Assembly (NCBI GenBank): GCA_028703735.1
Contig: JAQVMI010000051.1
Coordinates: forward strand, 1-9,462
Length of the DNA stretch: 9,462 bases
Origin: Candidatus Cloacimonadota bacterium
GTDB taxonomy: Bacteria > Cloacimonadota > Cloacimonadia > Cloacimonadales > Cloacimonadaceae
Direction of reading: 5' to 3'
Positions within the stretch are counted from its first letter, which is position 1. The number at the start of each line of letters is the position of its first letter. The notes beneath the pieces were generated by a model, which worked only from the letters and a program-made list of their open reading frames with translations, was not told the origin of the DNA and ran no database searches. Below are positions 1 to 7,279 of the stretch, one piece after another. The position numbers were made by a program, and so were the translations under genes.

Positions 1-11
1 TCTTCCGATCT
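1..11. other. probable Illumina adapter remnant at contig end
   Basis: The first 11 bases, TCTTCCGATCT, are identical to the 3' end shared by the standard Illumina read 1 and read 2 adapters (reverse complement AGATCGGAAGA). The match sits exactly at the window edge, where untrimmed adapter would be expected. In the large minus-strand gene these bases would code for the last residues before the edge (D-R-K), a charged run in a place where a hydrophobic beta-strand would be more typical. I infer sequencing residue rather than genome. Confidence 0.8.
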
Positions 12-3000
12 GCAATGCCATCATCACCGCTCATATCGGCAAAGGAATTGTAGCCACCGGTGCTGATATCTATCCAACTGAAGGTGGGATGGCTGGGAGC
101 AGGATCCGCTAATGTGTTGGCAAAGTAATACCCTCCTTGCTCAGCATATCCCCCCCCATAATTGAAGTTCTGAATGGTGTATTCACCACTGGGATCCAGT
201 TCTGCTGCGGGATGGGTGATGCCTGCCACGTTTATGGAATTGGCAATGATTTTGGCATCCACAATGTTGCCGGCACCTGCATCAGGGCTGATATCGTAAT
301 ATACATACACGGAATTCGTGCCTATTTGCAGCTCGTGGTTCAGGTTTGAGAGCAGAGCCGTCCCTGTAGCCATGGAGGCTGTCCCCAGGAACGAAGAAGG
401 ATTGGTTTGGTTGGCTAATTTTACTGTCTGAACATCGGCATTGTTGGTGTTTTTACCGGTTATGGAAATGCTGTTCAAGGGTAATGAGGCAAAGCTCTGA
501 GCATCAGAACCGGTTGTTACATACAGATCAATCTTCAGGATACCAATATTTTGCGCTCCGGAAGAGGTGGTGCCCTGACCCAATTGAGACACCCATACGT
601 CGGACAGCTTTTTACCCGCTACACCACGCGAGCCCGCCGGATTAGTAACCGAAGGAATACGGGAGATGTTGTTAACCGATACGGCTGTGCACTGAGCATC
701 AAACTGGTCTCCCACACTGGGGTTGGCACCGATATCGTAAACTAACCAGAAATAATGGTTACCGCTGGAAACATTAATGTTACTGCTAACCGTGAACGCC
801 CCCTTGGAACCAAGATTGGTAACAGTGGAGCCATATTGGGTGGTAGTGCTGAATGTGGCTGATGCACCGGTGTAAAACACTCTGGCAGCGGTGATATCGC
901 CAACATCCGTGGTTCCTGTAGTATTAAAGGTAAGCGAGTTGATTGTTTGTTGGCTAAGGCTTCCACCCGTCTGCACATTTACCCGTATTATCTGTTGGTT
1001 GGTGGCATTAGCGCTTACTGTTGCCGTAGAACTTTGTTCCGTTACCGTGTCTTCATAATAGCCTTGCGAGGTTACCCAGAAACGGATGTGGGGTCTGAAT
1101 TGCCATTTTTGCACATTGAAAGGTGATGGCATACTGGATGACCCGGAAGCACCCGAATAGTGATAATCTTGGGAATTAAGGTAGTTGCCGACAAAAGTAG
1201 GAGTAGTGGGATGGTAATAGTTTGCCTGGTTTGATTCAATAAAGACTAATAGACTTTGGGGATTTGACTGGTTGTTATAAATCGAATCTAGATTGATCTT
1301 TTTCCAACCTGTGGAGTTCATGGCGTTTGTGCTACCGTTGTAAACCAATGTTGCCCCGCTGATCAAGCTCTCCCATGTGGTAGAACTGCTCAGCCCGCTG
1401 AAAGTGCCAGGATATGCTTTCATGTATATCTTCACCGGGAGCGGGTAGTAGGTATTCAGGGTAGATGCTACATTCCAACTCAAGGCTTCAATAGAATAAT
1501 AGCCATTCACTTCCGGATTGGTGTAGAGCGCCACTGATCTGCCGTAATAGAAATTGTAGATAAATGGTGTATTCCAACTTATCTCAGCCCCGGGAATTGG
1601 GCCAGAGGAGACTTCAATGTAAGGATTTATCTGAATAAAGCTGCTAACCACAGATAGCGACCCTGAGAGTGCCTGTAGTTTGATCCATTCATAACTATGA
1701 TAGCTGATGGTCCAGGAGCAAGTTCCGGTATTGAAGTTTGTTTGCAGGGTTCCTCCCAGAACGCCAGTCCCGGTGTGCAGCGAAAGAGTTGCTCCGATGC
1801 CTGTATAATCCCGGTCAATGGTTCCATTCGCATCAGTAGCTTCTGCGGTAACCGACCACAGCCGATCTTTAAGTTCTCTGGCGGGATGGATCAGGCGCAA
1901 TTGGGTAGCGGTCACGTTAATTGTAAAATCGTTGGAGATGATATCATCAGCAAGGGTAACCGGTAGCCTGGAGCCCCAGAAAGCATTGGTGAAACCGTGG
2001 ACATCTTTGGTGATCATAAACTTCAGGGTCTTACCATCCACAATACCCGAAGTTTTAAAATAGATAAACAGTCCGCACTCTACCGTTGCCCCATCAGCTA
2101 TGTCAAGATCTCCTTCCGGAATGGTAAAGGTGATGTCTTCATTCGTGATCACGGCTGTTGCAGTGCTGATGGCAGCTCCATTCACTTTTAAAAGGGCTCC
2201 TTGCAAGACCGTTGTTAGCTCCGCATAGTTCCAGATATAGCTTCTTTTTATCTTTACTGTAGTTATCTTTGTGGCGTAGCCATCCCCTCCGGAATCGCTC
2301 ATTCTAAATCTAAACACTTCCAAGGCATCCTGAGCAGTATTGGCTACGGGTATCAGGTCTCCCGCGGGAACCTGGGTTAGCGGAGCTAAGACAGCGGAAT
2401 CCTCATCAATTGGATTGTAAGTATCAGCACCAATTGCTGTTGGCACACCACGAGCTTCATAGTCCATATCTACAGTTATATATGCAGGAAGGGTGTAACC
2501 CGGCTGACCTATGGCTTTGCTGCCTGTGCCATGCAGGTTTGTATTTGGCTCTCTCAAATAGGGATCACCATAAACGGAATTAGCTTCCTTATCTAATTGA
2601 ACAAGTGATTGCCAGGCTTCCAAATCGATGGCATCCCAGCCTTCGGCAGAACCAAGATAGCCGTTTTTACAGTAATACAGGTTATAGTCCGTTTCACCAT
2701 CGCCAAGATACTTTCTGGCTGCGGTTATGCAGTAGGAACGAGCTGAAGCTCCGGTATTTGTAGCATAGTTTGCCACAATGTTTCCCTTCATATTGATATC
2801 AGAACTTATGGCAAAGTTTATCACGCCGGCACTCCTGAAATCCCATGACCTTCCATAACCTATACTGATGGTGTTGTGGAACAGATTGATAGCTTCGTTG
2901 GATTCACCAAAAGCCAGCTTCACGCCGATAACCTTGGTGGTGGTGGTCGGCCCGCTGCTGGCACATCTAAGATCGCTGATTGTATTATTGTAAATATTCA

Positions 3001-3976
3001 GAACGCCATCTCCGGCATAAACATGGTGGGTGTTCAATCCAATTGTATTCAAACTGGTGGAGGTGCCGGTATTATTCAAATCGCGTATGGAGTTGTTATT
3101 AACTGTGCTGGTTAGGCCATATTCTACCAAGTTTATGCCAATAATGCTGTTTCCCATGCCGTTAATGGCAGAGACATCGCAATTGCTTATCGTAAAGGCT
3201 GCACCCTTGTATACGTAGATTCCATAGCTATAGATACCATTGGTGTTGCCTAAGTTACTTAGCGTATTGCGGATGGTGCCGGCTGTGGTGCCAATCTCAC
3301 AGTATTGGTCTTTGTAGCTACCGCCATACATTACGATTCCGCTGGCGCTGCTCTGAATACTAAAGTTCAGATAGCGGTTATAATCGTTTGCACCGCTTTG
3401 AGCAGTAGGGTTGGTTCCTCCTCCAAAAGTTGAATCCGTGCTTTGCAATACTCCGGATCCATAGGCAGAAGTGGTATTGTTTCGGTTAAGCGTTACCGTG
3501 AAGTTCTTAATTGTGTTATACTTCGCCCCGTTGGTAGCACTGGCATTGCGGATAAGATAGCCGTGTTCAACAGTTGTAACCGCGGATGAATTGATGTCGA
3601 TGCCATCAAAAGTAATATAATCCCCACCGGAAATAATTATTCCGGCTTCGTTGCTGGCAGAGGTGCCGGTTGGGATAATAACAGGATTGGCTCCCGTCCC
3701 CGATTTCTGAAAGACTATCTGATCTGCTTCGGTTCCGGTTGCTGTAATCGCAGGAGGTCTTTCGGCAAAGGGTGCACCAGCGATAACATTGAAAATAACT
3801 CCGCCAGCCCCTACACCATTGGCATTGAGGGCATTGATGGCGGCTGTGAAGCTAGTGTAGTGTCCTCCCGAGCCTATTGTCTTTTCTCCTGTAAGAGCCT
3901 GTGCAGTAGCACTAACTGAGATTACAGCGAAGATCATTGTTAGTAGCAGAACGACCAGTGATTTCCTTTTCTTCAT
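1..3976 (-). CDS. giant secreted beta-helix / BNR_assoc_N-like mosaic surface protein, C-terminus missing
   Basis: This is one uninterrupted reading frame of 1325 codons from ATG at 3976 to the left edge; I checked the frame codon by codon and saw no stop. GGAG lies 5 nt before the start. Residues 1-27 are a signal peptide (basic M-K-K-R-K, hydrophobic core, A-T-A-Q-A), so the product is exported. Residues about 30-520 look like a right-handed parallel beta-helix, rich in N-N-T-I and G-I repeats, and end in the usual closing pattern (DYNLYY, DPYL, ...ARG...IGAD). Residues about 525-820 are beta-rich and unassigned. Residues about 830-975 resemble the jelly-roll domain of FCB secreted proteins (YSIEALSWNV, PVKIYMK, LLVFIE). 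Two tandem domains follow, at about 985-1105 and 1130-1265, resembling BNR_assoc_N (PF14873): compare FWLVYDIGANPSVGD with VYVYYDISPDAGAGN. The segment after about 1275 begins another domain (PTFSWIDIS, SGDDG). The likely role is a cell-surface adhesin or carbohydrate-binding protein; no catalytic site is identified. A T9SS sorting tail is expected but lies outside the window. Confidence 0.9.
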   Translation of the reverse strand, partial: MKKRKSLVVLLLTMIFAVISVSATAQALTGEKTIGSGGHYTSFTAAINALNANGVGAGGVIFNVIAGAPFAERPPAITATGTEADQIVFQKSGTGANPVIIPTGTSASNEAGIIISGGDYITFDGIDINSSAVTTVEHGYLIRNASATNGAKYNTIKNFTVTLNRNNTTSAYGSGVLQSTDSTFGGGTNPTAQSGANDYNRYLNFSIQSSASGIVMYGGSYKDQYCEIGTTAGTIRNTLSNLGNTNGIYSYGIYVYKGAAFTISNCDVSAINGMGNSIIGINLVEYGLTSTVNNNSIRDLNNTGTSTSLNTIGLNTHHVYAGDGVLNIYNNTISDLRCASSGPTTTTKVIGVKLAFGESNEAINLFHNTISIGYGRSWDFRSAGVINFAISSDINMKGNIVANYATNTGASARSYCITAARKYLGDGETDYNLYYCKNGYLGSAEGWDAIDLEAWQSLVQLDKEANSVYGDPYLREPNTNLHGTGSKAIGQPGYTLPAYITVDMDYEARGVPTAIGADTYNPIDEDSAVLAPLTQVPAGDLIPVANTAQDALEVFRFRMSDSGGDGYATKITTVKIKRSYIWNYAELTTVLQGALLKVNGAAISTATAVITNEDITFTIPEGDLDIADGATVECGLFIYFKTSGIVDGKTLKFMITKDVHGFTNAFWGSRLPVTLADDIISNDFTINVTATQLRLIHPARELKDRLWSVTAEATDANGTIDRDYTGIGATLSLHTGTGVLGGTLQTNFNTGTCSWTISYHSYEWIKLQALSGSLSVVSSFIQINPYIEVSSGPIPGAEISWNTPFIYNFYYGRSVALYTNPEVNGYYSIEALSWNVASTLNTYYPLPVKIYMKAYPGTFSGLSSSTTWESLISGATLVYNGSTNAMNSTGWKKINLDSIYNNQSNPQSLLVFIESNQANYYHPTTPTFVGNYLNSQDYHYSGASGSSSMPSPFNVQKWQFRPHIRFWVTSQGYYEDTVTEQSSTATVSANATNQQIIRVNVQTGGSLSQQTINSLTFNTTGTTDVGDITAARVFYTGASATFSTTTQYGSTVTNLGSKGAFTVSSNINVSSGNHYFWLVYDIGANPSVGDQFDAQCTAVSVNNISRIPSVTNPAGSRGVAGKKLSDVWVSQLGQGTTSSGAQNIGILKIDLYVTTGSDAQSFASLPLNSISITGKNTNNADVQTVKLANQTNPSSFLGTASMATGTALLSNLNHELQIGTNSVYVYYDISPDAGAGNIVDAKIIANSINVAGITHPAAELDPSGEYTIQNFNYGGGYAEQGGYYFANTLADPAPSHPTFSWIDISTGGYNSFADMSGDDGIADRK

Positions 3977-4081
3977 GATTACTCCATTTTTTTTTGATCC
4001 TGGATTATTTGTTAACTTAGTGATCCAAACTTGTAACCCTTTGTGAACTTTTGAGTTTCATAATAGGTACAAGTGAATAGC

Positions 4082-4087
4082 ATTATA
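4082..4087 (-). promoter_or_regulatory. possible -10 box for the giant secreted gene
   Basis: A perfect TATAAT on the minus strand lies 105 to 111 nt before the ATG at 3976, in the 126-bp gap after the small membrane protein gene. No good -35 hexamer sits at the usual distance; TTACCC at 18 nt is the best I see. The gap also has a run of nine A (minus strand, 3987-3995) just before the ribosome site. The gene could instead be read through from the small upstream gene, since no minus-strand terminator separates them. Confidence 0.3.
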
Positions 4088-4102
4088 CACATTCCTCTCA
4101 CC

Positions 4103-4450
4103 TTAGGGTAAGGTTTTTTTTGCTTTTTTTGCTGCTAAGATTAGTTCACCATGAAACTGTAACAGCTCTTGCAGAACACAGCTTCTGGTTTCTTCATCAA
4201 AGAAACGGATGTGATTGGCAAAAGGTTTTCCATGCAAATGTATGGTAAAACCTGCCATACCTTTGCCCAAATTGCCGACAACGCGCTCAAATATGGGGCT
4301 GATGTAGTCGTAGGGTTCTTCTTTCATAATTCTCATGGCAGTAAAGAATGCAATAGCTGTGCCAAAAAATGCCAACATTATTGTTTTTGTAATTACCTGT
4401 AAATTATGGTTGTTACGCAAAGTGCTTTTGAAAACTGAAAAGAATTTCAT
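4103..4450 (-). CDS. small single-pass membrane protein of unknown function
   Basis: This is a 115-residue protein from ATG at 4450. An in-frame GTG at 4459 adds three residues (M-Y-E) and has a weak AGAAG 7 nt upstream, so the start is uncertain. One hydrophobic segment (about residues 18-40, with LAFFGTAIAFFTA) is flanked by basic residues on both sides. The remaining 75 residues are soluble, with a helical part near the end (LQELLQFHGELILAAKKAKK). I do not recognise the family. It precedes the giant secreted gene by 126 bp on the same strand and could be co-transcribed with it; a role in export or anchoring is only a guess. The lysine-rich tail is coded by A7 and A8 homopolymers (4124-4130 and 4114-4121), which are prone to indels. 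A one-base loss in the A8 run would extend the protein by about 33 residues. Confidence 0.65.
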   Translation of the reverse strand: MKFFSVFKSTLRNNHNLQVITKTIMLAFFGTAIAFFTAMRIMKEEPYDYISPIFERVVGNLGKGMAGFTIHLHGKPFANHIRFFDEETRSCVLQELLQFHGELILAAKKAKKTLP

Positions 4451-4474
4451 TTCATACACAGAGTTTCTTCTTCT

Positions 4475-4486
4475 CTGAAATTTCAG
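4475..4486. repeat. 12-bp perfect palindrome before the small membrane gene
   Basis: CTGAAATTTCAG is a perfect palindrome lying 25 to 36 bp upstream of the ATG at 4450, next to the weak ribosome-site region. Its position would suit an operator or a transcript hairpin. A palindrome of this length can also arise by chance in AT-rich spacer DNA, so function is unproven. Confidence 0.35.
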
Positions 4487-4523
4487 TATTGAAATATTAG
4501 CATGTTTTACAAGAGAACACGAG

Positions 4524-4543
4524 TGCCGATCTCCGAATCGGCA
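4524..4543. repeat. 7-bp stem inverted repeat (TGCCGAT / ATCGGCA)
   Basis: TGCCGAT (4524-4530) and ATCGGCA (4537-4543) pair perfectly around a six-base loop CTCCGA. No T-run follows on either strand (a run of six G lies downstream on plus), so it is not an ordinary terminator. It is GC-richer than its surroundings and looks like a repetitive extragenic palindrome. Confidence 0.55.
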
Positions 4544-4549
4544 TGTGGG

Positions 4550-4600
4550 GGGATTAATTTTTTACGAGGATTTCAGGATTGAGGGGATTAAAGGATTTCA
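4550..4600. repeat. GGATT-rich direct repeat stretch
   Basis: GGATT occurs five times, starting at 4551, 4568, 4576, 4585 and 4593, so the last four copies are spaced 8 to 9 bases apart. The longer unit AGGATTTCA is repeated exactly at 4567-4575 and 4592-4600. The array runs directly into the next stem-loop. It has no coding potential that I can see. Confidence 0.55.
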
Positions 4601-4622
4601 ATTGTGCAGAATTCACAATTGA
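4598..4622. repeat. 9-bp perfect stem-loop (TCAATTGTG / CACAATTGA)
   Basis: TCAATTGTG at 4598-4606 pairs with CACAATTGA at 4614-4622 across a seven-base loop. No T-tract follows on either strand, so it is not a classical terminator. It overlaps the end of the GGATT-rich stretch by three bases, and the two may belong to one repeat unit. Confidence 0.55.
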
Positions 4623-4759
4623 TCATGTAGAGTGATGTCTTTCTTTTGATAAATCCTTGTTTCTATAATAGTAACACATCAAACAATATAATTTCACACT
4701 ACCAAGATATTCACAAAGGCTAAGAGACAAGAATCCAGCTTAATGTCCTTTTGCGAAGA

Positions 4760-4828
4760 AGACTGTGCCAAAATGGATTACAGATCAAATCTGGAATGAC
4801 AGGTGGGTTTTCACTTTTCGCACAGTCT
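4760..4828. repeat. nested inverted-repeat element with TCATTCC-type core
   Basis: The outer arms AGACTGTGC (4760-4768) and GCACAGTCT (4820-4828) pair over 9 bp. After one C-C mismatch the pairing continues with AAAA (4770-4773) against TTTT (4815-4818). Inside sits a second hairpin: 4777-4785 pairs with 4789-4797 at eight of nine positions around a CAA loop. Read on minus, the core begins TCATTCCAGAT, like the dispersed 'GTCATTCC...GGAAT' palindromes found in many bacterial genomes. I infer a mobile or dispersed extragenic element, about 70 bp long. A structured RNA is the alternative. Confidence 0.55.
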
Positions 4829-4840
4829 CCCCGTTGGAAA

Positions 4841-4865
4841 TAAAAGTAATTTCTTCCTACTTTTA
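4841..4865 (-). terminator. possible weak terminator of the regulator gene
   Basis: TAAAAGTA (4841-4848) and TACTTTTA (4858-4865) form an 8-bp AT-rich stem with a nine-base loop, 27 bp past the regulator's stop. On the minus strand the second arm runs into a T-rich stretch (TTTTATTT). The stem has only one G-C pair, so it would be weak. No better candidate follows the gene. Confidence 0.35.
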
Positions 4866-4891
4866 ATGAAAGAGAACCACTAAATAATTTG

Positions 4892-7159
4892 CTAATTACC
4901 CTTGCGGGTGTATACTTCCAGCTTGTATTTGTAGATTCTGCGGGTTAAAGTGCTTTCGGACATATTCAGCGACTTAGCAGCGTCCTTTTGCTTCCCGTCA
5001 CAAACCTGCAATGCTTTAATAATCATTTCCTTCTCGGTTTGCTGGGTAACTTGTGAGATGGGTAGATTGGCTTTACCTTTCAGTTTATCATCCAATGGCA
5101 AATATTTAAGCACACTTTCATCCCATCTGTCGCTGGGGCAAAGGATAAACAGCCTTTCTATCATGTTTTTTAGCTCACGCACATTGCCAGGAAAAGGATA
5201 CTGAACCATAGGGATAACAAAACTGCTGGTTATCAAAGGGGATTTCCTGTTATTCTGCTTTGCCAGGAGTTCGGCAAAATAATCTATCAGCACAGGTATA
5301 TCCTCTGGATGGCTACGCAGGGCAGGAATATTAATCTCCAGGGTATTCAGGCGGTGAAACAAATCCAGCCTGAATTGGTTATTGGCAAGCATGGTATCCA
5401 GATCACAATTGGTGGAACTAATAATACGGCAATCGAAGGGAACTTCAATGGTTGTGCCAACTGGAGTAACCTTACGGGATTCCAGAACTCTCAACAGCTT
5501 GGATTGCAGACTGTTGGGCATGTCGCCTATTTCATCCAGAAACAAGGTACCATGGTTTGCCCGTAAAAAGAAACCTTTATGATCGCTTACCGCTCCTGTA
5601 AATGATCCCTTGCAGTGACCAAAGAATTCGCTTTCTATCAAGGAAGCTGTAATAGCCGATACATTTACCGCCACAAAAGGTCCGTCACTGCGGCTGCTGT
5701 TCATGTGAATTAGATTGGCGATCACGTCTTTCCCTGTTCCGGATTCTCCGGTGATAAGAACATTGGCTGTTGGATGCTGAGCCGCCATCATAGCAGTGCT
5801 TAGAACATTTTGATGCTGAGGGCTTTTCCCGATAAAATCCCCCAGAATACGGTCTGAAAACCTGTATGCCAGCTTGTTGTAATTGTCTTTAACTTCATCA
5901 AATTTCTTCAACAGGTTTTGAAGCTGAGTTTCATATTCATTGGCTCTCAATGACATTACCTGTGCCATGTATTCTTTATAAATGGTGTCTACCTCCCTAA
6001 GCACTTTTATGCTCCGGTGATATTCCTGCTGTTGTTCATAACAATCTGCCAGGTCATGATTTGTGTGGATCAATAGTTCATACTTCTTGTGCTTGATAAA
6101 ATACTTTTTAACATCCAGTAATAGCTTTTTAGCTTCTTTGAATGATCCCATGCTCAGCAACAAATTTGCCTTGTTAAGTTCAATTTCCTTAACCAGTGGG
6201 TTTAAGTGCATCTGCCTTGCCATGTCCTCTGCCTTTTGGATGTATTGTTTTGCCGTTTCGGGTTCTGAGAGGTAACGATAGCATCCCGCAATATTGTTGT
6301 ATAGCTCTATCTGATACTTGGGGTTATCAAAACCTATAGTCTCAGCAAACTGCATACATTCTAAAAGCTTCTCAAGAGCCCGCTGATAGGTCTCGCGGCG
6401 CATAAGTAGTACTCCCAGATTGAACAAAAGAAGTACTTTACGCATAGGAATGTTGTGAGTGGAGGAAATCTGAATGCCTTTCTGCAATATCTCTTCCGCT
6501 TCCGTGAATCTCTTCAGCATAGAAAACAGAGTGGAAAGATTATTAATAATCAGAATTTGCCGGTTCACATCCCCGCATTCCAAAGAAAGCCGGAAAGCAT
6601 CAGACAGTACCACCAAAGCTTTATGATGCTCTGCAAAGTGATAATATGTGTTACCCAAAGCAATCTTTACCTGAAGAATAATATCGCTATCCTGCAGGTC
6701 ATCACAAAGTCTATCGGCTTTGGAATGACATTTCAAAGCATTTGTGCGATCATTATTTGTTTGGTATAATGCCCCAAGATGGATAAGACACTCCACAATC
6801 ATCCTGTTGTTTTGGGATTGCTTCGCAGCCCCGTAAGCAATATCTAACAATTGCTTCTGCTTGTCAGGACTGTCCTTTGGATTGTTGCACTTGCTTAATA
6901 CAAGGTTGCATTGGGCTGAAAGCAAATGATTTCCCTGCTGCACGGCAGTAGAAAGCAGGCTCAATGTCAGCTCTTCTGCCTCTGCTGTCTGGTTCATGGT
7001 TACAAGTGCACGAGCACGTAAGTATAGCAACTGCTGGCGGTCGTTTTCGTTAAGGGGCTGTTTGTCAAATTCGGCATACCTCTGCATAAACTGAAGAGGA
7101 TCTGCTTCAGTTAATTGCTCCAGTTCCCTAAAGGTTCGCTCTTCAAGGTTGTAATTCAT
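4892..7159 (-). CDS. TPR-fused sigma-54-dependent transcriptional activator
   Basis: This is a cytoplasmic enhancer-binding protein of 755 residues (numbered from ATG at 7159) that would remodel sigma-54 RNA polymerase by ATP hydrolysis. Residues about 20-400 are helical TPR-like repeats, the presumed sensor; a coiled coil of about 40 residues links them to the AAA+ core. The core is intact: Walker A GESGTGKD (471-478), sigma-54 contact loop GSFTGA (518-523, an S in place of the usual A of GAFTGA), Walker B TLFLDEIG (538-545), STN (582-584), arginine-finger region FRLDLFHRLN (596-605) and PGNVREL (657-663). A Fis-type helix-turn-helix closes the protein (about 711-748, with KDAAKSLNMSESTLTRRIYKY). 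There is no receiver, GAF, PAS or FHA domain, so control by a histidine kinase partner is unlikely. The gene sits alone between two repeat or terminator regions. Its targets are unknown; the flanking secreted protein genes are candidates. A GTG at 7186 would add nine residues but lacks a ribosome site. Confidence 0.93.
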   Translation of the reverse strand: MNYNLEERTFRELEQLTEADPLQFMQRYAEFDKQPLNENDRQQLLYLRARALVTMNQTAEAEELTLSLLSTAVQQGNHLLSAQCNLVLSKCNNPKDSPDKQKQLLDIAYGAAKQSQNNRMIVECLIHLGALYQTNNDRTNALKCHSKADRLCDDLQDSDIILQVKIALGNTYYHFAEHHKALVVLSDAFRLSLECGDVNRQILIINNLSTLFSMLKRFTEAEEILQKGIQISSTHNIPMRKVLLLFNLGVLLMRRETYQRALEKLLECMQFAETIGFDNPKYQIELYNNIAGCYRYLSEPETAKQYIQKAEDMARQMHLNPLVKEIELNKANLLLSMGSFKEAKKLLLDVKKYFIKHKKYELLIHTNHDLADCYEQQQEYHRSIKVLREVDTIYKEYMAQVMSLRANEYETQLQNLLKKFDEVKDNYNKLAYRFSDRILGDFIGKSPQHQNVLSTAMMAAQHPTANVLITGESGTGKDVIANLIHMNSSRSDGPFVAVNVSAITASLIESEFFGHCKGSFTGAVSDHKGFFLRANHGTLFLDEIGDMPNSLQSKLLRVLESRKVTPVGTTIEVPFDCRIISSTNCDLDTMLANNQFRLDLFHRLNTLEINIPALRSHPEDIPVLIDYFAELLAKQNNRKSPLITSSFVIPMVQYPFPGNVRELKNMIERLFILCPSDRWDESVLKYLPLDDKLKGKANLPISQVTQQTEKEMIIKALQVCDGKQKDAAKSLNMSESTLTRRIYKYKLEVYTRKGN

Positions 7160-7165
7160 ACGTAG

Positions 7166-7170
7166 CTCCC
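7166..7170 (-). promoter_or_regulatory. ribosome binding site that fixes the regulator's start
   Basis: GGGAG on the minus strand ends 6 nt before ATG 7159. It would lie inside the coding sequence if the upstream GTG (7184-7186) were the start, so I chose the ATG. Confidence 0.75.
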
Positions 7171-7188
7171 AAATCCTTATTGGCACAT

Positions 7189-7194
7189 GTTATA
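7189..7194 (-). promoter_or_regulatory. possible -10 box of the regulator gene
   Basis: TATAAC on the minus strand lies 30 to 35 nt before ATG 7159, just past the upstream terminator. TTGACT is present but only 14 nt away, too close for a normal -35; TTCTTG at 17 nt is weaker. If the box is used, transcription would begin close to or downstream of the alternative GTG, in keeping with the ATG start. Confidence 0.3.
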
Positions 7195-7218
7195 ATTCTC
7201 GTCAATCCAGTCAAGAAA

Positions 7219-7256
7219 TAAAAAAACTACCCTCATTCCCGAAGGATAAGGGTAGT
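7219..7256 (-). terminator. intrinsic terminator of the LamG/T9SS protein gene
   Basis: On the minus strand ACTACCCT (7256-7249) pairs with AGGGTAGT (7233-7226), with further pairing inside (CC / GG around a short loop), and is followed at once by seven T (7226-7220). It begins 24 nt after the TAA at 7280. The strong stem plus T-tract isolates the secreted protein gene from the regulator downstream. Confidence 0.88.
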
Positions 7257-7279
7257 CAGTTAGTAAAAAGCTAATGTTA

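Larger units (their letters stand above)
4451..4891. other. gene-free, repeat-rich spacer
   Basis: About 440 bp separate the regulator's stop codon from the small membrane protein's start. I see no convincing coding sequence on either strand. Instead the interval holds a 12-bp palindrome, two short perfect stem-loops, a GGATT-rich stretch, a nested inverted repeat and an AT-rich hairpin, each listed separately. This density is unlike the other gaps in the window and looks like an accumulation of dispersed extragenic repeats. Confidence 0.75.

Noticed and set aside
137..3218. Several plus-strand open frames of 60 to 90 codons within the left third
   Set aside because: They lie opposite the continuous minus-strand gene, lack ribosome sites and read as low-complexity mirror translations of it.
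4101..4121. CCTTA-GGG-TAAGG hairpin followed by eight T on the plus strand
   Set aside because: It resembles a plus-strand terminator, but there is no plus-strand gene upstream, the stem is only 5 bp, and the T-run is the complement of lysine codons in the small membrane gene.
4169..4402. Plus-strand frame of 77 codons opposite the small membrane gene
   Set aside because: No ribosome site; cysteine- and histidine-rich antisense of the minus-strand frame, which has a coherent membrane-protein layout.
4451..4891. CRISPR array
   Set aside because: The repeats here are short, differ from one another and lack regular unique spacers; no cas gene is present.
5309..6769. Plus-strand frames of 66 to 104 codons across the regulator gene
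   Set aside because: They are antisense shadows of a gene with an intact, recognisable domain series on the minus strand.
7181..7195. TGGCAC on the plus strand as a sigma-54 -24 box
   Set aside because: No GC at the required distance, and no plus-strand gene follows it.
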